Below, one piece after another: positions 1 to 6,814 of a stretch of 23,554 nucleotides of DNA. The stretch comes from an uncultured Bacteroidales bacterium (GTDB lineage: Bacteria > Bacteroidota > Bacteroidia > Bacteroidales > UBA932). The translations under genes were made by a program, and so were the position numbers. Positions within the stretch are counted from its first letter, which is position 1, and the number at the start of each line of letters is the position of its first letter. Below the pieces are notes generated by a model that was not told where the DNA came from, ran no database searches, and worked only from the letters and a program-made list of their open reading frames with translations. The stretch covers positions 1 to 23,554 of the forward strand of contig CAMJJZ010000013.1 in the NCBI GenBank assembly GCA_946406275.1. The letters run 5' to 3'.

Positions 1-941
1 ACGTTCATGTAGATGTAGGTGGGGTCTATTCCCAGCTCCTTGGCCTTCTCCAAGGAGGTGCGCTCGTGCGTGCGGTCTATTATCTTCTCCGTGCCGTCGC
101 CGGGGTGGCGGTAGATGTAGTCCTTTTCTCCAATCCTGAAGACGAAGGAGGTGTTGGTGAGTCCTTCGCTTATTTTCCTGAAGTCCGTGACGTCCGAATC
201 CGTGCAGTTGAAGACGGTTTTTATATTGTCTATGATGCGGCTGCGGGCATGGGCAACGTAGGCGCTGTCGAAGCGGCGGAGCTCGTCAAAATAGTCGAAC
301 TCATAGATGACGCCGCGGGGGTACTGGCGGAAGCGGAAGGGCGGAAGCACGGCCAGATAGTCCCTCACAAGCCATTCCCAGTAGGACTGGTTGTACTTGC
401 CCTGGATGTCAGATCTGGCAATCTGGACGAACTTGCGGGCGAAATCCGCGCTCCAGAAAGAGTGCCCAAGGAGGATCTTTCCCCGCTGGCGGCCCTTGTC
501 CATGCGGATTATTCTGTCATCGGCCCCAAGGGTGACGAACATTTCTTTGGAGGCGAAGTCAACTTCCTCTCCGGCGTAGAAGGAGAAAGGCTCTTCCGCG
601 CGGAAGGGGTTCTCCGTAAAGTAGTCGTCCGAGGAGCAGATGTATGCGTTTTCCAGGTATTCCCTGGCGCATAGGAGGCTCTGGATGTTGTTCTTTGTGT
701 TGTATTCCGGATTGTATATGAGCCTTGCGCCAAACTGCTGCTCAAGATAGGAGAACATCTCCTTCTTGTAGCCCAGGACCACGGTTATGTCCGTTACGCC
801 GGCCTCTTTGAGCTGGCGTATCTGGCGGTCTATGAGGCGTTCCCCGCCCACGGAGAACAGGCCCTTGGGCTGCTCCAGCGAGAGGGGGACAAAGCGCGTT
901 GCGGCGCCTGCGGCAAGTATGACGGCGTGCTCTACCTTCAT
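1..941 (-). CDS. LicC-LicA fusion: nucleotidyltransferase plus choline/ethanolamine-kinase domain (3' truncated by window edge)
   Basis: The reading frame opens with ATG at 941 and stays open to the left edge, giving 313 visible codons. Residues 1-225 form a LicC-type nucleotidyltransferase. The nucleotide-binding signature spans residues 9-28 (LAAGAATRF, then PKGL). An Asp pair sits at 105-106 (SSDDYF), where LicC has its metal-binding Asp. IYEFDYFDEL at 212-221 resembles the end of LicC domains. From about residue 243 a choline-kinase/APH-like N-lobe starts, with SEGLTNTSFVF (258-268), YRHPGDGT (277-284) and IIDRTHE (287-293). The catalytic lobe lies outside the window. By family knowledge, such a fusion would phosphorylate an amino alcohol (choline, ethanolamine or similar) and activate it as a CDP derivative in the cytoplasm. 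The start shares one base with the upstream amidohydrolase stop (TGATG), so translation is probably coupled. The substrate is not determined; aminoethylphosphonate activation is an alternative. Confidence 0.85.
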   Translation of the reverse strand, partial: MKVEHAVILAAGAATRFVPLSLEQPKGLFSVGGERLIDRQIRQLKEAGVTDITVVLGYKKEMFSYLEQQFGARLIYNPEYNTKNNIQSLLCAREYLENAYICSSDDYFTENPFRAEEPFSFYAGEEVDFASKEMFVTLGADDRIIRMDKGRQRGKILLGHSFWSADFARKFVQIARSDIQGKYNQSYWEWLVRDYLAVLPPFRFRQYPRGVIYEFDYFDELRRFDSAYVAHARSRIIDNIKTVFNCTDSDVTDFRKISEGLTNTSFVFRIGEKDYIYRHPGDGTEKIIDRTHERTSLEKAKELGIDPTYIYMN

Positions 942-2506
942 CAGAACTTGTTCTTTGAACCAAGTGCGCGGCAGGCGGCTTTGAGGACGCCTTCACGTGC
1001 GCTGGTATAAGGTTTTCCACTAAGGATAAGTTGCTCCACCTTCAGGTTCTTGATTTCCTCTGCAGGAATTGTGTACGGGTTGGCGCTCAGGATTACCATG
1101 TCGGCAACCTTTCCGGGCTCCAGGGAGCCGCGTTCAGCCTCATCGAAAGTGGTCTTGTAGCCATTGTAGGTGGCCATACGGAGGGCTTCCTGCACGCTCA
1201 CGCGCTGGGAGGCGGTGGGGTTGTTCACGCAGCGGTCTATCCACACGATGGGGTCCGGCGTGGTGCAAGGGGCGTCCGAGCCAAGGGAGACCAGGATTCC
1301 GGCATCGGCAAAATCCTTTACGGGGTTAAGGCGTCCCGCGCGTTCCTTGCCCATGAGGCTTTCCAGGTAGCTGTCCGGCTCCTGTTTCCAATTGATGAAG
1401 GCGCTCTGGATGGGCATGGCTATGCCGTATTCCTTGCAAATCTCAAGGCCTTCCGGGGTGGGGAGGCAGTCGTGAATTATTCCGTGCCGATGGTCCTTCC
1501 GGGGATAATCGTCCAGGGCAGCCTTGAGGGCACGGGTGGCCTGGTCGAAGGCTTTGTCCCCGATGGCGTGCATCTCTATCTGCAGGCCGGCGCGGTTGGC
1601 TTTCTTGCAGAAATCGGCAACCTTGTCGTCACTGTAATAGAGGACGCCGGAGGTACCGTCCGTGTAGGGTTCATTCATGGCGGCGTCCTGGGAACCGAAG
1701 CAGCCGTCAAGGGCGCACTGGAAGCAGCCGCCTATGCGGGGGAGCTTGCGTGCCTTGGCCACGGAAACGTTCATGGGCTGGGGGAAAACCCTTACCTGGA
1801 AGCCGTTGGAGAGGGATTTCGCAAAGAGGACCTCCGTGGTGATGTCCAGGTTCCAGAGGAAGCCAACGCCGCTCACGGTATGGATTTCTCCTATGCCGCG
1901 GGAGGCCTCGAAGTCCGCCGCCTGCTGCATCTTGGAGAAAAGGTCTATGATGGAAAGGCTGCCGGTGATGTAGTCCGATACCTTGAAAAACGCCTCCTGG
2001 TTCATCTCTCCGGTGTCAGGATGGTATCCGCGGAGGCTGCGCACCTTGGGATCCAGCTTCTTGAGGAGCTTGGAGTTGATGATGCAGGCGTGGCCGTCGT
2101 ACTTGATCACCATCACTTCCTTGTCCGGGCACACGGCGTCCAGTTCCTCACGGCTTATGAGGCGGCCTTCCTTTACGGAATAGGGGGAGGCGCCAAAGGC
2201 AATGAGGGTTTTTGCCTTGCCGCTGGCCTTGTAGTAGTCCGCCAGCATCTTTGAGATTTCCACGTTGGACTCCGCGTCCATTACGTTTAGGCCGCTGTGG
2301 AAGATAGCAAAGGATGCAAAATGCTGATGGCTGTCCACGAAGGAGGGGATGAGGGCCTTGTCTCCGAGGTCCGTTACAGGGGCTTCTGAGTACTCCTGGG
2401 GCAGGGTGTCACCGGTGAAAACTATGCGGCCGCCGTCTTCAACCAGAAATTTCTTTACGCTGTCCTTACTGTCTACGGTAAGGATGTTTCCTTTATATAC
2501 TTTCAT
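941..2506 (-). CDS. YtcJ-like metal-dependent amidohydrolase
   Basis: This 521-residue protein belongs to the amidohydrolase superfamily (Amidohydro_3, YtcJ type), a cytoplasmic TIM-barrel metallohydrolase with no visible signal peptide. The N-terminal beta-sandwich is followed by the HxH metal motif in VDSHQHF (H60, H62). Further expected ligands are H313 (EMHAIGD), H345 (IIHDC) and D411 (LGSDAPCTTPDP). The C-terminus has the usual GSLEPGKVADMVIL element, which returns to the sandwich domain. Length is typical of the family. Its start overlaps the stop of the upstream nucleotidyltransferase by four bases (ATGA), and its stop touches the next start, so it is an integral operon member. Family members act on varied N-acyl or amide substrates, and sequence alone does not give the substrate. 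Its position between two LicC-like genes suggests that it frees or trims an amine that is later phosphorylated or cytidylylated; this is inference. Confidence 0.88.
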   Translation of the reverse strand: MKVYKGNILTVDSKDSVKKFLVEDGGRIVFTGDTLPQEYSEAPVTDLGDKALIPSFVDSHQHFASFAIFHSGLNVMDAESNVEISKMLADYYKASGKAKTLIAFGASPYSVKEGRLISREELDAVCPDKEVMVIKYDGHACIINSKLLKKLDPKVRSLRGYHPDTGEMNQEAFFKVSDYITGSLSIIDLFSKMQQAADFEASRGIGEIHTVSGVGFLWNLDITTEVLFAKSLSNGFQVRVFPQPMNVSVAKARKLPRIGGCFQCALDGCFGSQDAAMNEPYTDGTSGVLYYSDDKVADFCKKANRAGLQIEMHAIGDKAFDQATRALKAALDDYPRKDHRHGIIHDCLPTPEGLEICKEYGIAMPIQSAFINWKQEPDSYLESLMGKERAGRLNPVKDFADAGILVSLGSDAPCTTPDPIVWIDRCVNNPTASQRVSVQEALRMATYNGYKTTFDEAERGSLEPGKVADMVILSANPYTIPAEEIKNLKVEQLILSGKPYTSAREGVLKAACRALGSKNKF

Positions 2507-3216
2507 CGTTTGTAATGCTTGTAGGTGGGGTCAAGAGCTATGAGTTCCTGGAAGGAGTCAATCTCCACCACGTCGGCCTTCTGGCATTCGTGGATCTTGA
2601 CCTGGTAGTTTTCTTTCCGGAGCACCAGGGGGACGAATTCCCAGAAAACGTCCTTTCCACCGTCTTCTTCCCATACTTCCTGGATGTCTTCGCGAAGCTG
2701 CTCGCAGTCTTCCGGCGTCCAGAAGGAGATGCCGTAGCAGTTGAAACACTCCGTGCCGCCCTTGCGGTAGTTCGTGGCATAGCCGTCTTTCTCCGAAAGG
2801 CACCAGTCGTCGGTTTCGCGGACGAAGGAGCCAAGGTAGTCAGAACCGGCGTGATATTTCCTGATTACGTCCGGATTGGCTATGAGAAGGTCTGCCTCGC
2901 AGATGTAGCAGCCGCCTTCCAGAAGGTCCAGGGCCGCCATGGCGGAGGAAATGCTGTTGGTGCTGTCAAATAGTGGATTGTCGATGAACTTCAGATTGGG
3001 GTACTTGGGGAGAAGTTCGTCGAAGCACTCATACTTGTAACCGCGGACGATAGTGATATCGTCTATTCCCGCTTCCAGGAGTGCGTCCAGAAGGGTGTCG
3101 ATGATGCGGGTTCCGTGTACCTTGACAAGCGGTTTGGGGGTGTCAAGCGTGACGGGAACCATGCGGGAACCGAATCCCGCCGCCAGGATAATGGCTTTGT
3201 TTGCTTCGTATGTCAT
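2503..3216 (-). CDS. LicC-like CTP:phosphocholine-type cytidylyltransferase
   Basis: This 237-residue stand-alone nucleotidyltransferase has about the length of pneumococcal LicC. The signature at residues 11-30 runs LAAGFGSRMVPVT followed by PKPL. A metal-binding Asp is likely at D109 (CEADLL). The C-terminal VVEIDSFQEL (216-225) matches the IYEIDSxQ segment I recall from LicC. The family transfers CMP from CTP to a phospho-amino-alcohol; related enzymes accept aminoethylphosphonate or sugar phosphates. RmlA (glucose-1-phosphate thymidylyltransferase) was considered because rfbC and rfbD lie next door. The shorter length, the LicC-like C-terminus and the lack of the usual GGxGTRLxPxT signature argue against it. 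It overlaps its neighbours by four bases on both sides (ATGA at 2503-2506 and at 3213-3216). The operon therefore encodes two LicC-type domains, this one and the fusion at the left edge. The substrate is not determined. Confidence 0.85.
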   Translation of the reverse strand: MTYEANKAIILAAGFGSRMVPVTLDTPKPLVKVHGTRIIDTLLDALLEAGIDDITIVRGYKYECFDELLPKYPNLKFIDNPLFDSTNSISSAMAALDLLEGGCYICEADLLIANPDVIRKYHAGSDYLGSFVRETDDWCLSEKDGYATNYRKGGTECFNCYGISFWTPEDCEQLREDIQEVWEEDGGKDVFWEFVPLVLRKENYQVKIHECQKADVVEIDSFQELIALDPTYKHYKR

Positions 3217-4208
3217 ATCAAGTTCATTCCCCAGTCATAGACTTTGTCTATAACCGGCGTTTCTATATTGTTCTTTTGTGCAAGTTCTTTTATCCAGCGG
3301 AGGCCGTACGGGAAGTCCTCCGTAAAATATCGGCTTCCGAAATCCGCCTTCCAGCCGCCAGGGACCTGTACCATAGGACTGGTGATGTTCATGAAGGCGG
3401 GGATGGACGATATCTTCCGGGTAAGGGAAGCGGCGTCCGTGCTCTCGTAATAGTCCAGCAGGGTAGGGATGCCATCCACACCCAGGGCATCCAACAGGCG
3501 GAAAAACTCCGCGTCCATGTCTATGAGCATCTGGGACGATTCGTCCGTCCACTCCCGGTAAAACAGGACGTTATGGTCCCAGACCTGGTTTTCCCGGCCC
3601 TTGAACAGGGAATAAAGCCTTCCCGTATGAAGGATTGGATTGGAATTGGTCAGGGACACCTGGAGGTAATTATCGGCAATCTCCACAGGGGTAATCAAGA
3701 GTTCTTCAAGCGTTTTGCCAAAGCTTTCCGGAAGGTTCTCCAGGGCCACCAGGAGGCTTTTTTTGTAGCCCAGCAGAAGTGCGCTGGAGCCGTATTCCTT
3801 TACCCTTGAGATGAACGGAACCCTCTGTAGGCCGAAGAGGTGAGCATCGGCCCCAAGTATATCGTGGGCAAAGAAGAAAAAGCCCGTGCTGGAGACCACA
3901 GTGCCTACGGCGGCGCTTCCTATATATGGCTTTATGTCCCTGAGGGTCTTTTCTATAAGATAGCCCGGGACGCATAGAAGGACGATATCCGCCCCGCTCA
4001 CTGCCTTTTCCGGAGAGGACGATACGCTTTCCAGCGCGCCCTTGAAGACCTTTCCGTCCGGATCCGTGGCTTCCACTGATGCGGACCAGCTTTCCGGATG
4101 GCCGGAGAGGATGCGTACCCCGGCGCCCCGCGAAGCCATTACGGCCGCGCACACGTGGCCCAGAGAGCCGCCGCCGCAGATGCAGACCTTTATTCCTTCA
4201 ATTGCCAT
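3213..4208 (-). CDS. Octopine/nopaline (opine) dehydrogenase family protein
   Basis: This 331-residue cytoplasmic NAD(P)-dependent oxidoreductase is the first visible gene of the operon. A Rossmann fold starts at the N-terminus with CGGGSLGH (11-18, a GxGxxG variant), followed by ADIVLLCVPGY (73-83). The second half matches the octopine dehydrogenase domain. NSNPILHTGRLYS (188-200) contains the His of the usual catalytic region (H194), followed by an all-helical segment to the C-terminus. The family reductively condenses an amino group with an alpha-keto acid, such as pyruvate, to give N-carboxyalkyl compounds; the reverse reaction is also known. Amine and keto-acid partners cannot be read from the sequence. 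Company with LicC and LicA domains points to a headgroup role rather than opine catabolism; this is inference. A Bacteroidota -7 element sits 21-28 bp upstream. The stop overlaps the next start by four bases. Confidence 0.87.
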   Translation of the reverse strand: MAIEGIKVCICGGGSLGHVCAAVMASRGAGVRILSGHPESWSASVEATDPDGKVFKGALESVSSSPEKAVSGADIVLLCVPGYLIEKTLRDIKPYIGSAAVGTVVSSTGFFFFAHDILGADAHLFGLQRVPFISRVKEYGSSALLLGYKKSLLVALENLPESFGKTLEELLITPVEIADNYLQVSLTNSNPILHTGRLYSLFKGRENQVWDHNVLFYREWTDESSQMLIDMDAEFFRLLDALGVDGIPTLLDYYESTDAASLTRKISSIPAFMNITSPMVQVPGGWKADFGSRYFTEDFPYGLRWIKELAQKNNIETPVIDKVYDWGMNLI

Positions 4209-4228
4209 CCGTACTTGTCTTTAACTTA

Positions 4229-4236
4229 CAAATATA
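4229..4236 (-). promoter_or_regulatory. Candidate Bacteroidota -7 box for the opine/lic operon
   Basis: The minus strand reads TATATTTG here, an exact match to the Bacteroidota -7 consensus TAnnTTTG. Transcription would start near 4222, giving a leader of roughly 14 nt before the ATG at 4208. I found no convincing -33 TTTG at the expected distance. The box sits only 5 bp from the divergent plus-strand box for rfbC, so the two promoters must share this 75-bp intergenic region. Confidence 0.5.
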
Positions 4237-4241
4237 GCAAC

Positions 4242-4249
4242 TAATTTTG
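4242..4249 (+). promoter_or_regulatory. Candidate Bacteroidota -7 box for rfbCD
   Basis: The plus strand reads TAATTTTG, an exact TAnnTTTG match. Transcription would start around 4256. That leaves almost no leader for the in-frame ATG at 4266, but about 28 nt for the ATG at 4284, which supports the later start for rfbC. The only upstream TTG (4215-4217) lies 24 bp away, somewhat far for a -33 element. Confidence 0.45.
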
Positions 4250-4283
4250 GGAGTTTAGGATAATTATGGATATATTTGCATTG

Positions 4284-4823
4284 ATGATTAACACAGTACA
4301 GACAGCCATCCCGGGCGTAGTGATAATTGAGCCAAAAGTTTTTGGCGATGCGCGCGGATATTTCTTCGAGAGTTGGAGCCAGAGGGACTTCGACGCCGCC
4401 GTGACTCCCGTGGTTTTTGTACAGGACAATGAGAGCAAAAGCCGTTACGGCGTGCTAAGGGGCCTCCATTTCCAGAAAGGTGAGTATGCCCAGGCGAAGC
4501 TCTTGAGGGTTGTCAAAGGCCGCGTCCTGGACGTTGCCGTGGATATAAGGAATGGCAGTCCCACCTTCGGGCAGCACGTTGCCGTGGAGCTTTCGGAAGA
4601 CAATCATCGTCAGCTCTTCATCCCGCGCGGCTTCGCCCACGGGTTTGCCGTGCTGTCGGAAGAGGCCGTCTGCCAGTACAAGACGGACAATTTCTATTGC
4701 CGTGAAGCGGAAGGCGCCATTGCCTGGGACGATCCTGCCCTTGGTATAGACTGGATGGTTCCGGCGGAGGACATCGTCCTTTCGGAAAAAGACCGTCACA
4801 ACCCTTTCCTGAAGGATCTTTAG
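4284..4823 (+). CDS. rfbC: dTDP-4-dehydrorhamnose 3,5-epimerase
   Basis: RfbC/RmlC epimerises C3 and C5 of dTDP-4-keto-6-deoxyglucose, the third step of dTDP-L-rhamnose synthesis, in the cytoplasm. The cupin protein shows the family hallmarks in order: VIIEPKVFGDARGYFFESW near the N-terminus, VQDNESKSRYGVLRGLHFQ with the catalytic-region His, VVKGRVLDVAVDIR, and FIPRGFAHGFAVLSE. The C-terminus carries LGIDWMVP and LSEKD. An in-frame ATG at 4266 would add six residues (185 instead of 179). I chose 4284 because RmlC proteins normally begin about nine residues before the IPGV segment, and because the -7 box lies too close to 4266. An AGGA stretch 5 bp before 4266 is the counter-argument. rfbD follows after two bases, so the two are co-transcribed. 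rfbA and rfbB are not in the window. Confidence 0.95.
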   Translation: MINTVQTAIPGVVIIEPKVFGDARGYFFESWSQRDFDAAVTPVVFVQDNESKSRYGVLRGLHFQKGEYAQAKLLRVVKGRVLDVAVDIRNGSPTFGQHVAVELSEDNHRQLFIPRGFAHGFAVLSEEAVCQYKTDNFYCREAEGAIAWDDPALGIDWMVPAEDIVLSEKDRHNPFLKDL

Positions 4824-4825
4824 CT

Positions 4826-5683
4826 ATGAAAGTACTTGTGACAGGGGCATCTGGCCAGCTTGGAAACGCCCTCAGGCGCATGGCTCCGGATTTCATTTAC
4901 TCTGACATCACCGGAGAGGATACCGTTCGTCTGGACATTACTGACGCCTCTGCCGTAAATGCCTTTGTGCAAGCCAATTCCATAGATACAATCATAAACT
5001 GCGCCGCATACACGGACGTTGAGGCAGCGGAGGACAATTATGAGAAGGCGGAGCTCTTGAACGCCGGCGCCGTTGGAATCCTTGCCGCAGCCATGAAGGC
5101 CGTTGGCGGGCTTCTGGTTCACATTTCAACTGATTATATCTTTGGCGGTGACAGTTACAGCGCCCCCATTCCGGAAGATAGCAAACCCAATCCTACTGGC
5201 GCATATGGCCTTACCAAACTGCACGGGGAAGAAGCCATCCTGGAAAGCGGAGTGCGCTATCTGGTTTTCCGCACAGCATGGCTCTACAGCCCCTGGGGGC
5301 GCAATTTTGTAAAGACAATGCTTCGCCTTACGGCGGAGAGGCCGGTCATCAACGTGGTCAACGATCAAACCGGCTCCCCCACCTACGCTCCGGACCTGGC
5401 GGCCGCAATCCTGGCCGCCCTTGAAGCTGGATGTGAGGGCGTGTTCAATTATACCGACGAAGGTCAGTGCACATGGTATGAATTTGCCGTTGAGATTGCC
5501 CGTCTTGCCGGCAATACGGGGTGTGAGATAAGGCCCTGCCTGTCTTCCCAGTACCCTTCAAAGGTGCGCCGGCCGGCATATTCCGTCCTGGACAAGACTC
5601 TTGTGAAAGAGACGCTGGAAATTGGCATTCCGCAGTGGCAGGATTCACTTCAGGAGTGCATTGTATCAATTTCGAAATCGTAA
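4826..5683 (+). CDS. rfbD: dTDP-4-dehydrorhamnose reductase
   Basis: RfbD/RmlD reduces the 4-keto group to finish dTDP-L-rhamnose, the donor for rhamnose in surface polysaccharide. The 285-residue protein is an extended short-chain dehydrogenase of normal length. Its N-terminal dinucleotide motif is TGASGQLG (6-13). NCAAYTDVEAAE and HISTDYIFGG follow, then the catalytic YxxxK in YGLTKLHGE, and VFRTAWLYSPWG with VNDQTGSPTY, all diagnostic of RmlD. It starts two bases after the rfbC stop, so it shares that transcript and probably the same ribosomes. A hairpin terminator follows about 100 bp after the stop. The first two enzymes of the pathway must be encoded elsewhere. Confidence 0.96.
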   Translation: MKVLVTGASGQLGNALRRMAPDFIYSDITGEDTVRLDITDASAVNAFVQANSIDTIINCAAYTDVEAAEDNYEKAELLNAGAVGILAAAMKAVGGLLVHISTDYIFGGDSYSAPIPEDSKPNPTGAYGLTKLHGEEAILESGVRYLVFRTAWLYSPWGRNFVKTMLRLTAERPVINVVNDQTGSPTYAPDLAAAILAALEAGCEGVFNYTDEGQCTWYEFAVEIARLAGNTGCEIRPCLSSQYPSKVRRPAYSVLDKTLVKETLEIGIPQWQDSLQECIVSISKS

Positions 5684-5700
5684 GAAAAAATATTTTTTCT
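5683..5700. repeat. Perfect 18-bp AT-rich palindrome at the rfbD stop
   Basis: AGAAAAAATATTTTTTCT is an uninterrupted self-complementary sequence starting at the last base of the rfbD stop codon. As RNA it would give a weak A-U hairpin with U-rich 3' arm, so it could assist termination. It could equally be a chance product of the very AT-rich 5684-5780 stretch. The rest of that stretch contains runs of A and T and no ORF. Confidence 0.35.
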
Positions 5701-5782
5701 GTAAAAACACATTAAAAAACAGTCAAAATCGGGAAAAATCGTGTGATACAACACATTTTTTTTTACGATTCATGGCATTCTG

Positions 5783-5824
5783 AACCTTGGAGGCTAGTTT
5801 TGCAGCAGCACCAAGGTTTTTTTT
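5783..5824 (+). terminator. Intrinsic terminator after rfbCD
   Basis: The stem AACCTTGG (5783-5790) pairs perfectly with CCAAGGTT (5811-5818) across a 20-nt loop, and an eight-T run covers 5817-5824. It lies about 100 bp past the rfbD stop and only 4-10 bp before the ATG of the fimbrillin-type lipoprotein gene. It could therefore also act as a leader attenuator for that gene. The loop is long for a classic terminator. Confidence 0.65.
5795..5802 (+). promoter_or_regulatory. Candidate -7 box inside the terminator loop
   Basis: TAGTTTTG matches TAnnTTTG exactly and sits within the 20-nt loop of the rfbCD terminator. It would place a transcription start near 5809, about 19 nt before the ATG at 5828. 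No good -33 element is visible. It is the only consensus-like box I see immediately upstream of the fimbrillin-type genes. Confidence 0.3.
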
Positions 5825-5827
5825 CTT

Positions 5828-6814
5828 ATGCCACGAAGCACTAAAACAGGCCGGAAATCTACCAACAAACCATTATTCTACACCGCGCGTTTCGCGCGCC
5901 GCATTTCTGTGGCCATCACTGCCTTCATGCAGCTTCCGGCCTTTTTTGCTTCGTGCAGCGCGGAAGACAATGCAGGTGCTCCGCATAAGATTCATATAGT
6001 AAGGGCTCCTTCATCCGGGGGTGCGCTGGATGTATTCGTATTTGAAGGGGAGCCTCCGTATCTTCTGGATTCCTACCAGCAGTTTCCTGTGGACGATGTA
6101 CCCTTGTATGTTGTGTCCGGTCCGGGTAAAAAAAGGATAGTGGCAATGTCTTCTCCTACGGGAGACATCTACGCACGCGCCAGCGTAACCCGCTACCAGG
6201 ACCTTTCCAAAGAGTCTTTCTCCCTGCTGGAAGATTCTTCGGACTTGCCGTTTTCATATGGTGAAATAACTGTGGAGGGGGGAAGTACGCGAAGCATTTC
6301 CATGACCGTGAAACCTCTTATGTCGTGTGTCCGGGTAAGATCCGTCTCCTGTGACTTCAGCGGGCGCCCTTATTATAACGAAACGTGCCATAATAACAGT
6401 CTCTTTTTAATTAACGCCGTTTGCGAGACTTGCCCGCTGGGAGCCGAAGACGGACGCCCGGTTGCATGGGCGAACTATGGTTCACATGCGCTGAGCCATC
6501 CTCTCCTGGAGGCGGATGGTCTGGGCGAAATAGGCCCGGAAAGGAAATTCTGTGACGTGGCACTCTACTGCTATCCCAACCCTCAGGGCAGTCCTCCCAC
6601 ACGCCTGGTCCTGGAGGGAACGGTGGGGGATTACAAGTGCTATTATCCCATAAACCTGCCGGTCCCCAAATGCGGGACAAGGCTGCTCCTGGACATTACG
6701 ATTCACCGTATGGGAACAGACGATCCGGACTCCGAGGCGCTTCCGGGCACTTATACATTGGAATATACAACTGAACCTTGGTATGAGACGGACACTATGG
6801 TGGAAACATTCTAG
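5828..6814 (+). CDS. Fimbrillin-family (FimA/Mfa-like) lipoprotein
   Basis: This 328-residue exported protein starts with an unusually long basic N-region (about 25 residues), followed by a hydrophobic stretch at 26-42 ending in a lipobox-like FFASC (C43). Type II signal-peptidase processing and surface or periplasmic anchoring are likely. The mature part is predicted beta-rich and resembles Bacteroidales fimbrillin-type proteins, as in SCVRVRSVSCDFSGRPYYN, FLINAVCETCPLG, YCYPNPQG and TRLVLEGTVGDYKCYYPI. Nine cysteines lie after the lipid Cys (167, 175, 187, 199, 202, 242, 248, 271, 282), which is many for a fimbrillin. The family polymerises or caps surface fimbriae. The gene overlaps the next lipoprotein gene by 32 bp, suggesting translational coupling. 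The family call rests on remembered motif similarity, not on an alignment. Confidence 0.6.
   Translation: MPRSTKTGRKSTNKPLFYTARFARRISVAITAFMQLPAFFASCSAEDNAGAPHKIHIVRAPSSGGALDVFVFEGEPPYLLDSYQQFPVDDVPLYVVSGPGKKRIVAMSSPTGDIYARASVTRYQDLSKESFSLLEDSSDLPFSYGEITVEGGSTRSISMTVKPLMSCVRVRSVSCDFSGRPYYNETCHNNSLFLINAVCETCPLGAEDGRPVAWANYGSHALSHPLLEADGLGEIGPERKFCDVALYCYPNPQGSPPTRLVLEGTVGDYKCYYPINLPVPKCGTRLLLDITIHRMGTDDPDSEALPGTYTLEYTTEPWYETDTMVETF

Noticed and set aside
66..674. Plus-strand open frame of 202 codons at the left edge
   Set aside because: It is antisense to the LicC-LicA fusion, whose motifs are unambiguous. The fusion is the real gene there.
1031..2254. Long plus-strand open frame (407 codons) opposite the amidohydrolase gene
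   Set aside because: It lies exactly antisense to a protein with intact metal-site motifs. Its product is low-complexity Gly/Val/Ala-rich with no recognisable domain. It is a shadow of codon bias.
2503..3216. RmlA (glucose-1-phosphate thymidylyltransferase) to complete a rhamnose locus with rfbCD
   Set aside because: The protein is too short, lacks the RmlA signature, ends in a LicC-like EIDSFQEL segment, and is on the opposite strand in another operon.
5742..5760. Small hairpin TGTG/CACA followed by a T-run as a terminator
   Set aside because: A four-bp stem in a very AT-rich stretch is not convincing. The 5783-5824 hairpin is much better.
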